In this document: positions 53,813-60,840 of the stretch, piece by piece
Layout of the letters: each line of letters starts with the position of its first letter
Position numbering within the stretch: the stretch's first letter is position 1
Source of the DNA: Clostridium hydrogenum
GTDB taxonomy: Bacteria; Bacillota; Clostridia; Clostridiales; Clostridiaceae
Direction of reading: 5' to 3'
Assembly (NCBI RefSeq): GCF_021432385.1
Contig: NZ_JAEACT010000004.1
Location: 372,001-436,000 of the forward strand
DNA: 64,000 bases
Program-made: the position numbers and the translations under genes
The notes under the pieces: model-generated
Database searches by the model: none
Told to the model about the DNA's origin: nothing
The model's input: only the letters and a program-made list of their open reading frames with translations

Positions 53813-54570
53813 ACCCAATACTGACTGCAGTCATCTTTCCTATCCATAAATCCATACTCTATAAGTGCTCTTCTAATAGAAACATAATCATCATATATCC
53901 TCTTAAGCACTAAATTAACCTGCTTTTCATTGTATTTTTCTCCACTTTTAAAGTTTCGTAAAATATGCCTAAGCACTGCTATTTTCTTCTTTTCCTTAGA
54001 TGGAAAATCCTTTAGATGACCTGTTTTATCAAAGTAATTCTTAACAACCTTATCATCTTCGCTTTCAGTTATAGCAAAGCGTTCATCTGTCATATTTGCA
54101 CTCTTATGAACCGTTACAAGTTCGTCATTTTTGTCTTGCTTTAAATTTTCTCTTTCCTCTTTAATTATATCCATGATAGCTAAAAACACTTTTGCCTGTT
54201 TTTCTTTTTCTCGCAATTTAAATCTATAGTTTCTTATAGTCGATTGACTTCCACCCATTTTTTCAGATATTTCTTTATCTGAAACATTATTTTTATAATA
54301 TGATAAATATTCACTTTGTATATCTGTAAGCCCTGTGTAAACCTTATTCATATTTATAAGATAATCAAAAACAGAATTATGCTTTTGATTTATATGAAGT
54401 TTCATGTACTTTTCAGCCTCATAAAAATTATCTGCATCCTTATAAATTATTCCTTTTTCGAAACTCTCTCCACATATAATGCAGATATAAATACCTTTTT
54501 TCTCATCATATACATATCCTCTTTTAATATCTTCTATAGAAGAACTCCAAAACACTTCCGAAATATCCAT
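53803..54570 (-). CDS. DUF2087 regulator with N-terminal zinc-finger-like segment and helix-turn-helix
   Basis: 255 residues, AGGAG before the ATG. Residues ~28-65 have a CIICGES...H...H zinc-finger-like pattern. Residues ~80-120 form a LuxR-like helix-turn-helix (TDIQSEYLSYYKNNVSDKEI; EKMGGSQSTIRNYRFKLREK). The C-terminus is DUF2087 (KNYFDKTGHLKDFPSKEKKK; YDDYVSIRRALIEYGFMDRK). DUF2087 is common as a fused tail on regulators. The promoter upstream carries an inverted repeat, suggesting autoregulation. Confidence 0.85.
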   Translation of the reverse strand: MDISEVFWSSSIEDIKRGYVYDEKKGIYICIICGESFEKGIIYKDADNFYEAEKYMKLHINQKHNSVFDYLINMNKVYTGLTDIQSEYLSYYKNNVSDKEISEKMGGSQSTIRNYRFKLREKEKQAKVFLAIMDIIKEERENLKQDKNDELVTVHKSANMTDERFAITESEDDKVVKNYFDKTGHLKDFPSKEKKKIAVLRHILRNFKSGEKYNEKQVNLVLKRIYDDYVSIRRALIEYGFMDRKDDCSQYWVKE

Positions 54571-54594
54571 GTCAATTCACTCCTAATTTAAGTT

Positions 54595-54633
54595 TATACA
54601 AACATTATATATTTTCGTTTGTATATTTGTCAA
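54595..54633 (-). promoter_or_regulatory. Promoter with inverted-repeat operator before the DUF2087 gene
   Basis: Minus strand: TTGACA (54633-54628), 18-base spacer, TATAAT (54609-54604). TATACAAAC (54595-54603) and GTTTGTATA (54617-54625) are exact inverses, one within the spacer and one just past the -10 box. Candidate site for the DUF2087 regulator itself. Confidence 0.75.
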
Positions 54634-54686
54634 CAATATCATTATATGTTTATGCAATCCTTTCAACAGGAATATTTGCAAATATA

Positions 54687-54960
54687 AAGTTCATCTTGTC
54701 AAATTACAATTTGAATCAGAGTAGAGAGTAAAGAGTAGAGAGTAGAGTGATGGTTGATTTTTCTCCGCTATCGCTACGAAAAATCTCAAAACTTATTTTC
54801 TTATTGCTGCGCAATGGCGCCATACATGGCGTTCAGCGAAGCTGAAACCATTTAAGTTTAAGATTTACATGAGAGAATCGAAAAGTAAATCACCCTTCAC
54901 TCTACTCTCTACTCTTTACTCTTGTTTCTCCTCGACAAATTGTAATTTGTAATGATAAGC
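54687..54960. repeat. Cloverleaf-type repeat, copy 10 (reverse), third arm type
   Basis: Flanks CATCTTGTCAAATTACAATT and AAATTGTAATTTGTAATGAT. Outer arms are GAGTAGAGAGTAAAGAGTAG and CTACTCTCTACTCTTTACTC, not GTAC-type. Core reversed: GATTTTTCTCCGC/CGAAAAATC, GCGCCATACATGGCG, TCAGCGAAGCTGA, GATTTAC...GTAAATC. Confidence 0.9.
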
Positions 54961-55005
54961 CCAAACCCTGCAACTTTCATATTCCATATTCTAAATCTAA
55001 AATTG

Positions 55006-55170
55006 TTGATATTTTAAAACAATTCTGTTAAGATAATATTAAATTTAATATTTTTATTAATTTTTCGGTTGGGCAAACTTAAATTTGCTTTCAAGAGAAT
55101 TGAATTTTCGGGGTGGAAAATTCCTTAAAGGGTTTTTCCGCCCTTTTTGCATATAAAATTCAAGGAGGTA
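55006..55170 (+). promoter_or_regulatory. Leader with terminator-like hairpin before the antiporter gene; candidate riboswitch/attenuator
   Basis: A possible promoter is TTGATA (55006) with TAAGAT 17 bases on. The leader contains CGGTTGGGCAAACTTAAATT and then a stem GGGTGGAAAA/TTTTCCGCCC followed by TTTTTG (about 55111-55149), an intrinsic-terminator shape. It ends just before the ribosome site of the antiporter gene. Na+-sensing riboswitches are known before such genes, but I cannot assign this leader to a class by eye. Confidence 0.55.
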
Positions 55171-55179
55171 TGGTTACCA

Positions 55180-56355
55180 ATGGAAAAAATTTTATTAGAA
55201 ATAGCTTTAATTTTAATTTTTACAAAACTAGGCTCAATAATAAGCATACATTTCAAAATGCCAGGTGTTCTTGGCGAACTTGTCGCTGGCGTTCTTTTAG
55301 GACCATTTGTATTTAATTTAATCAAGCCAAGTGATAACTTGACACTTTTATCAAACCTAGGGGTTATAATGCTAATGTTCTTGGCTGGTATAGAAACAAA
55401 TCTTGAAGAACTTAAAAAGGCTGGAAAAAGCTCTTTTGTAATTGCATGTGCAGGAGTAATAGTTCCTCTAATCCTTGGAACAGTAGCTGCTTACATGTTT
55501 TTCAATAATTTTTGGGAAAACCTATTTGTTGGCGTAATATTAACTGCAACAAGCGTAAGTATTTCAGTTCAAACTTTAACTGAACTTGGGAAATTAAACA
55601 CACGCTCAGGAATTAACATACTTGGTGCTGCTGTTATAGACGACGTTTTAGGACTTATTTTAATTTCAGTAATATTAGCCACAGCAAACTCATCTGGTGC
55701 CGGTAATTCATCGCTTATAAGTGCTTTTATTAAAATAGGTGTATTTTGCGTTATTGCCATAGCAGCTATATTATTTTTACCTAAATTTATAGACAAAATA
55801 ACTCAAAAATTTAAACCACAGCAGGGTTTGGCACTTTTATCAATAGCTTTTGCACTTATTTGTGCATTTGGCGCTGAAGAACTTGGTTTAGCCTCTATTA
55901 CAGGTGCTTATATCTGCGGACTTGTTTTATCTCCCATAAAGCATAAAGAATACATTGAAAAAAGAATAAAAGTAATTTCTGGTTCATTTTTATCTCCAAT
56001 ATTTTTTGCATCAGTTGGTATATCTGCAAGTATAAAAGGAGTTAATACCAAAGTTATCCTTATAACTTTAACTATGTTTGTAATTGCTGTTATTGGTAAA
56101 GTTGTTGGCTGCGGTCTTGGAGCTAGATTATTTAAAATGTCAAAAAGCGAAGCTTTGCAAATAGGCGTTGGTATGGTTTCAAGAGGTGAAGTTGCAATTA
56201 TAACTGCAAATATAGGACTTAGTAAACATATTATTTCCGAAGAAATATTTCTTCCAACAATTGTAGTTGTTATACTTTCGACTATAGTAACTCCAATACT
56301 TTTAAAACTCTCATACTCACATAAAACAGATAAATTAATTGACAAAGCAATTTGA
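55180..56355 (+). CDS. Cation:proton antiporter, CPA2 family (KefB/NapA-like)
   Basis: 391 residues from the ATG at 55180. AAGGAGGT lies before it; a frame opening at 55147 precedes that site. About twelve membrane segments. Landmarks: FKMPGVLGELVAGVLLGPFV, MLMFLAGIETNLEELKKAGK, and INILGAAVIDDVLGLILISV, where the DD pair is the ion-binding site of CPA2 proteins. No TrkA/RCK regulatory domain is attached. Expected Na+ or K+ for H+ exchange at the membrane. Regulated by the leader upstream. Confidence 0.9.
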   Translation: MEKILLEIALILIFTKLGSIISIHFKMPGVLGELVAGVLLGPFVFNLIKPSDNLTLLSNLGVIMLMFLAGIETNLEELKKAGKSSFVIACAGVIVPLILGTVAAYMFFNNFWENLFVGVILTATSVSISVQTLTELGKLNTRSGINILGAAVIDDVLGLILISVILATANSSGAGNSSLISAFIKIGVFCVIAIAAILFLPKFIDKITQKFKPQQGLALLSIAFALICAFGAEELGLASITGAYICGLVLSPIKHKEYIEKRIKVISGSFLSPIFFASVGISASIKGVNTKVILITLTMFVIAVIGKVVGCGLGARLFKMSKSEALQIGVGMVSRGEVAIITANIGLSKHIISEEIFLPTIVVVILSTIVTPILLKLSYSHKTDKLIDKAI

Positions 56356-56407
56356 CAAACCTCTTTTTTGCTTTCATAATTTAAAGTGAATTATATCTAA
56401 ATATACC

Positions 56408-56488
56408 GTTTCAACTACCAAAATCAATTTGCATCATAATTCCCACAATACGGCATTTTGATACAAATTAATTTTGAAGTTTCAAATG
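56408..56488. repeat. Long hairpin, 'CAAAATCAATTTGCATCAAAATGCC' family, copy 2
   Basis: TTTCAACTACCAAAATCAAT pairs with ATTAATTTTGAAGTTTCAAA around GCATCATAATTCC...CGGCATTTTGAT. It matches the hairpin at 32606 in inverse orientation, and lies 30 bases before the ClC start. Confidence 0.72.
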
Positions 56489-56517
56489 GTTTATCTTTAC
56501 TAAAGAGGTGACTGTTT

Positions 56518-57819
56518 TTGAAATCATTAAAAAGACTATCAGTTTATGAGTCCTTATTTATTGGGAGTGCTCTCAAATGGACTTTTTTATCAATCATAAT
56601 AGGCCTAGTAGTTGGTTCTTTTTCAACTTTATTTATAAGGCTTATAAATATTGGTACTAGTTTTACTACAAAGTTTAATTACTATTATTTATTTTTACCT
56701 ATTGCACTTTTTTTAAGTAGCTTCCTGATAATTAAGCTAGCTCCTGATGCAAAAGGACATGGCACCGAAAAAGCAATTGAAAGTGTAAATAAAAATAATG
56801 GAAATATGAAAATATCAGTAGTTCCAGTAAAACTCTTAACAACTTTTATAACTATAATATTTGGAGGTTCTGTAGGTCTTGAAGGTCCTGCAACACAAAT
56901 AGGTGGTGCAATCTCATCTTTTATAGGAAATACTTTTAAAATGAACACAATGGATAAACGAAGACTTGTTGTATGCGGAATAAGTGCAGGTTTTGTTTCA
57001 GTGTTTAATGCTCCTGTTGGAGCTGCCATATTTGCATGTGAAGTTTTATATATAGGAAAGCTTTCTTATATATCACTTCTTCCTTCACTTATATCTTCCT
57101 TTGTAAGCTACTATGTTGGATTATACATGGGAAATAAGCCTTTAATTTTTAAAATAAAATATGTGCCTAATAATCAAATAATTGCATTTATAGAAATATT
57201 ATTTTTTGGAGTTTCAATTGGAATTCTAGCTATTTTATTTATAAAACTAGTTAAATTTGTTGAAATTGCTTTTAAAAAAATAAAAATTTATCCACCATTA
57301 AAAGGAATTATAGGTGGTATTATAATAATTGCTTTAGTTTATACAACCAATTCTTTTACTTCTCTTGGAATTGGCGATGAAACTATAAATAAAATTATTA
57401 TGGGAAATGCTCCAAGTAAGTTTTCCTTTATAACTAAAGCCCTTACAACCTCGCTTACTCTAGGCTGTGGTGGAAGTGGCGGTATATTAACTCCAATGCT
57501 TTTTATAGGCTCTGCATTTGGAAATACGTGGGCTCAATTATTAGGATCTAATGTAGCTTTTTATTCTGCTATAGGTATGGCTGCATTTTTGGCTGCTTGT
57601 TCAAATGTTCCAATTGCATCTATAGTAATAGCTATGGAGCTTTTTGGAAATAATGTTGGAATATATGCTGCAATAGCTATTGGCATAAGCTACATAATTG
57701 TTGGACATGAAAGTATTTATCCAACTCAATTTATTATGTCATCAAAAACGCCTTCCTTAAAAGTTAAAACAAATATCGAAGTTGATAATATTAATAAATC
57801 TAGTATTTCTGATAAATAG
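56518..57819 (+). CDS. ClC-family chloride channel/transporter
   Basis: 433 residues, TTG start after GAGGTG. ClC motifs: GSVGLEGPATQIGG (the GxEGP loop with the gating Glu), CGISAGFVSVFNAPVGAAIF, GGSGGILTPMLFIGSAFG (the GxFxP-equivalent loop) and AACSNVPIASIVIAMELFG. No CBS domains. Moves chloride or fluoride; the anion is not decidable by eye, though the GxEGP loop favours chloride-type members. Confidence 0.9.
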   Translation: MKSLKRLSVYESLFIGSALKWTFLSIIIGLVVGSFSTLFIRLINIGTSFTTKFNYYYLFLPIALFLSSFLIIKLAPDAKGHGTEKAIESVNKNNGNMKISVVPVKLLTTFITIIFGGSVGLEGPATQIGGAISSFIGNTFKMNTMDKRRLVVCGISAGFVSVFNAPVGAAIFACEVLYIGKLSYISLLPSLISSFVSYYVGLYMGNKPLIFKIKYVPNNQIIAFIEILFFGVSIGILAILFIKLVKFVEIAFKKIKIYPPLKGIIGGIIIIALVYTTNSFTSLGIGDETINKIIMGNAPSKFSFITKALTTSLTLGCGGSGGILTPMLFIGSAFGNTWAQLLGSNVAFYSAIGMAAFLAACSNVPIASIVIAMELFGNNVGIYAAIAIGISYIIVGHESIYPTQFIMSSKTPSLKVKTNIEVDNINKSSISDK

Positions 57820-57847
57820 GATCCATGCAAAATTAAATTTTTTCCAA

Positions 57848-57881
57848 AATAGGTTATATGTAACTTTACATATAACCTATT
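57848..57881 (+). terminator. Terminator after the ClC gene
   Basis: AATAGGTTATATGTAA and TTACATATAACCTATT form a perfect 16-base stem with a two-base loop, followed by a T-rich tail. Confidence 0.85.
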
Positions 57882-58005
57882 TATTTTATCAAATACTTAT
57901 TTATACAATATGAGAGTTGTTTTAAATAATATAATATGATGAAATTTGTATAAACTATATAGGAAAAGATATTTAATATTAAAAATTTAAAAGAAGGTGA
58001 TTTTG

Positions 58006-58677
58006 ATGACATCTCTTGACCATTCAATATCAACCTCAATAAAAAATCAAATTATAAAAGAAATGCCTGATTCATCAAAGGATGTTCATGTTGAAACAAG
58101 AGAAGGCAGCGTTATACTAACAGGTGTTGTTAATATTTTATATGAAAAGCTAAGATGTGAGGATATTGCAAAAAAAGTTGAAGGAGTTACAAAAATTGAA
58201 AATGATATTGCAATAACTCTAGATGGAAGTGCTTCAGATAAAGAACTTACTGAATTATTAAATAAAAATTTAAGAAGCGAACCTCACAAAAGCGACTTTG
58301 TTGGTATAACAGGAAAAGTAAATGGAGGTTCAGCTATTCTTGTTGGTGAAACAGATACAGAAGGTCTTAGAAAATCAGCATTAGTTGAAGCTTCTAAAAC
58401 TTACGGAATAAAAGATGTAGTTAATAATATAGCCGTAACTGGACACAGCGAAGATATAAGCCTAGCTAATGTAATTTTTGAAGAACTAGCCGATAGAAGT
58501 ATTGATACTTCTGATATGACTTACACTGTTGCTAGAAATGAAGTTACTTTAAATGGATATGCCAAAAATGAAAATGACATTAACAGAATTGTTGATATAA
58601 TCGAAAACATCAAAAGTGTTAAACACGTAAAAAATAAATTAAAACCTCGTCCATGGAAAACTGGCATTAGAGACTAA
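58006..58677 (+). CDS. Protein with three BON domains
   Basis: The ATG at 58006 follows AAGAAGGTGA; the GTG at 57997 lies inside that site. 223 residues in three BON-like repeats (about 1-70, 77-145, 148-218), each with the pattern V-x-L-x-G-V near its first strand: REGSVILTGVVNILYEKLRC, NGGSAILVGETDTEGLRKSA and ARNEVTLNGYAKNENDINRI. No signal peptide. BON domains bind membranes or polymers; here probably cytoplasmic and linked to osmotic or envelope stress. Function is inferred. Confidence 0.85.
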   Translation: MTSLDHSISTSIKNQIIKEMPDSSKDVHVETREGSVILTGVVNILYEKLRCEDIAKKVEGVTKIENDIAITLDGSASDKELTELLNKNLRSEPHKSDFVGITGKVNGGSAILVGETDTEGLRKSALVEASKTYGIKDVVNNIAVTGHSEDISLANVIFEELADRSIDTSDMTYTVARNEVTLNGYAKNENDINRIVDIIENIKSVKHVKNKLKPRPWKTGIRD

Positions 58678-58688
58678 TAAATAATATT

Positions 58689-58724
58689 GCCAAGTAGCTT
58701 TAATTGTACAAAACGCTGCTTGGC
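58689..58724 (+). terminator. Terminator after the BON gene
   Basis: GCCAAGTAGC and GCTGCTTGGC pair with one mismatch around a 16-base loop, twelve bases past the stop codon. Confidence 0.65.
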
Positions 58725-58754
58725 TATATTCTATATATCAATGCATATCTCTCC

Positions 58755-59060
58755 TTACCTACCAATTAAAGCCTTAGGCATTATAAAAATATCATATTTG
58801 ACAAATGAATTCTTAACAAATCCTTTTTCACAAGACGTAACATCATTAACTTCTTTAAGGCTTTTTGCACTAAAAAATACTTTTCCTCCATGCCTATTAT
58901 AAACACCACCACCAATTAAATACTTTTTAGCTTCAGTTGAAAAATTTCTAACGGTAGTTTTTGTTTCTATAAAATTATGTTCATTTTTATTTGTTTCAGT
59001 ATTTCCTTTACCTTCGTTAGCCTTATAACTTATTCTCACAAATATATTATTTTCATCCAT
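58755..59060 (-). CDS. Small protein of unknown function with LexA-type control region
   Basis: 101 residues from the ATG at 59060, which has GGAGTG in front; a GTG at 59069 is too close to that site. I do not recognise the family. Composition is charged and soluble: MDENNIFVRISYKANEGKGN, a Lys/Glu/Asn/Thr-rich stretch, then NFSTEAKKYLIGGGVYNRHG and a C-terminal half with several Phe and Lys. No signal peptide, no membrane helix, one Cys. The promoter has two SOS-box-like palindromes. The coding nature is supported by ribosome site, codon use and the designed-looking promoter. Confidence 0.75.
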   Translation of the reverse strand: MDENNIFVRISYKANEGKGNTETNKNEHNFIETKTTVRNFSTEAKKYLIGGGVYNRHGGKVFFSAKSLKEVNDVTSCEKGFVKNSFVKYDIFIMPKALIGR

Positions 59061-59089
59061 GGTATACACTCCTTCAAAACATCAATAAC

Positions 59090-59142
59090 AAGAACAAACG
59101 TTCTTATATTTACATTATACAGAACGCTTGTTCTTAAGTCAA
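59090..59142 (-). promoter_or_regulatory. Promoter with two LexA/SOS-box-like operators
   Basis: Minus strand promoter: TTGACT (59142-59137), 17-base spacer, TATAAT (59119-59114). The spacer holds AGAACAAGCGTTCT (59134-59121) and a second box AAGAACGTTTGTTCTT lies at 59105-59090. Both fit GAAC-N4-GTTC, the Gram-positive LexA (DinR) consensus core. Binding there would block RNA polymerase. Confidence 0.8.
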
Positions 59143-59160
59143 TATTTTTAAGTATGTTTT

Positions 59161-60033
59161 TTACATTCTTCCTTTTTCAGAAAAAAAGCATAAGGAAAGC
59201 ATTCCTGGTCCTACGTGAGACCCTATCACAGGACCAACATGATTTATTATAATCTTTTTAACATGAAATTCACTTTTAACAATTTCAGCAAGATATTCAG
59301 CTTCTTCTATGCAATCACCATGACTTATTCCAACTATCATATTTTCATAATCTGATCCTTTTTCCCTTAATTCCTCTGTCAAAAATCTAATTGCTTTCTT
59401 TTTACCTCGTATATTTATAACATTTACCAATTCGCCTAAATCATTTATACAAATTATTGGCTTTATATTTAGTAAGGTTCCAACAACTGCTTTTGACATT
59501 GAAAGCCTTCCACCCCTACTTAGATGAAATAGATTTTCTACTATAAACCAATGATTTACTTTTAAACAGCTATTCTTGGCCCATTCTATCACCTCATCGC
59601 CACTTTTCCCAGCTTCAAGCATTTTCCATGCATAATATACTAAAATTCCCTCACCTATACTTGCACATTTAGTGTCAACTATCTTTATATCTGCATCTTG
59701 ATATTCCTTAATTACTTCTTCTCTTGCAACTTCTGCACTACCAAATGTACCACTTATAGCTGAATCAAATGCAAGATAAATAACCTTCTTATTTTTTTTA
59801 ACGAGTTCCTTAAATTTTTGTTCAAATCTATATGAATTAATCTGAGATGTATATGGCTTTTCACCATTTCGCATCCCATCATAAAATTCTTTATATTTAA
59901 GTGACTTACCAAAATCATCCTCATATTCTTTATCTTTAAAGTGACACATAAGTCCAATAGTTTCAACTTCACTTTCTTCTATAAACTTTAATGGTAAATC
60001 ACTACTTGAATCTACCAAAAGTACTGTATCCAT
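59161..60033 (-). CDS. DegV family fatty-acid-binding protein
   Basis: The ATG at 60033 follows AAGGAGATG; the upstream ATG lies within that site. 290 residues. DegV landmarks: VLLVDSSSDLPLKFIEESEV, PYTSQINSYRFEQKF, LAFDSAISGTFGSAEVAREE, HLSRGGRLSMSKAVVGTLLN and HVGPVIGSHVGPGMLSLCFF. FakB-type members carry fatty acids for the FakA kinase. Monocistronic; its end is 19 bases from the LexA-type promoter. Confidence 0.93.
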   Translation of the reverse strand: MDTVLLVDSSSDLPLKFIEESEVETIGLMCHFKDKEYEDDFGKSLKYKEFYDGMRNGEKPYTSQINSYRFEQKFKELVKKNKKVIYLAFDSAISGTFGSAEVAREEVIKEYQDADIKIVDTKCASIGEGILVYYAWKMLEAGKSGDEVIEWAKNSCLKVNHWFIVENLFHLSRGGRLSMSKAVVGTLLNIKPIICINDLGELVNVINIRGKKKAIRFLTEELREKGSDYENMIVGISHGDCIEEAEYLAEIVKSEFHVKKIIINHVGPVIGSHVGPGMLSLCFFSEKGRM

Positions 60034-60291
60034 TAATATCATCTCCTTATTCTTAAACTTTGATTATATTAAGTAATTATCCATAATTTCTAAACACATT
60101 ATATCATATGGATACTAATTTTACTAAAATCAAAAGTAATTGTTTCTAGCATTTACACTTAACTATTTTTATTATTAATATATATATTTTATAACATTAC
60201 TTTCTAGGTAGTATTCTGCAAATAGTTGTCCCTATTTTATTGCATTTGCCTTAAGCTAGTGTTAACATTTAATTAGAGATACACCACTGTA

Positions 60292-60364
60292 AAACTTAAA
60301 ATTTATTTACATAATAATGCCATCTTCTAGGCATTATTATGCAAATTGATTTTGCTAGTTTCAA
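60292..60364. repeat. Long hairpin, 'CAAAATCAATTTGCATCAAAATGCC' family, copy 3
   Basis: AAACTTAAAATTTATTTACA pairs with TGCAAATTGATTTTGCTAGT around ATAATAATGCC...GGCATTATTAT. It occupies the end of a 360-base gap; the rest of that gap (60034-60290) holds only AT-rich sequence with no feature that I can support. Confidence 0.7.
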
Positions 60365-60396
60365 CATAATAATGACTATTAAAGGGGGATGGATAT

Positions 60397-60639
60397 ATGA
60401 ATGCAAATGATATTATGAAATATATTGAAAGTGAATATACAATAATAAACACAATACACTGTGATGTATGCGGTGGAAATTATGAAGCAACTGAACAGGG
60501 GATTGGATTTATTGATAACGAACCATTTGATATATGCGAATGTGCTTGTAGTGAATGTGGTCATAAAAAAATTTTTGAGTTTCCTGCTCCCTTTCTAGTT
60601 GAAGGTGCAAAAGGATTAAAAAGTAAAACTCTGAATTAG
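60397..60639 (+). CDS. Small zinc-ribbon protein of unknown function
   Basis: 80 residues, AAAGGGGGATGG before the ATG. Two cysteine clusters, CDVCGGNYE and ICECACSECGHKK, give CxxC...CxCxxC, a likely zinc ribbon. The rest (MNANDIMKYIESEYTIINTI; FPAPFLVEGAKGLKSK) resembles small proteins conserved in clostridia. No enzyme motif. Function unknown. Confidence 0.75.
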   Translation: MNANDIMKYIESEYTIINTIHCDVCGGNYEATEQGIGFIDNEPFDICECACSECGHKKIFEFPAPFLVEGAKGLKSKTLN

Positions 60640-60742
60640 CATTGTAAACTAAAGTGCAGTGCTAATTCAAATAACTCTTTGGCATGTTTAAAAAAATGAT
60701 GTTAGGGAATAGTGGCTCAAACTCCTCCCAAAACAATATGAA

Positions 60743-60775
60743 AAAACGATAGAACAAAACATTATCTATCGTTTT
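60743..60775. terminator. Bidirectional terminator
   Basis: AAAACGATAG and CTATCGTTTT around a 13-base loop, with A-runs before and T-runs after. It serves the zinc-ribbon gene and the convergent peptidase gene. Confidence 0.8.
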
Positions 60776-60840
60776 TTTATCTATAACTAAATCACTTCAA
60801 CAATTGAAATTCATACTATTAAATTTCAATTATTCTACCT

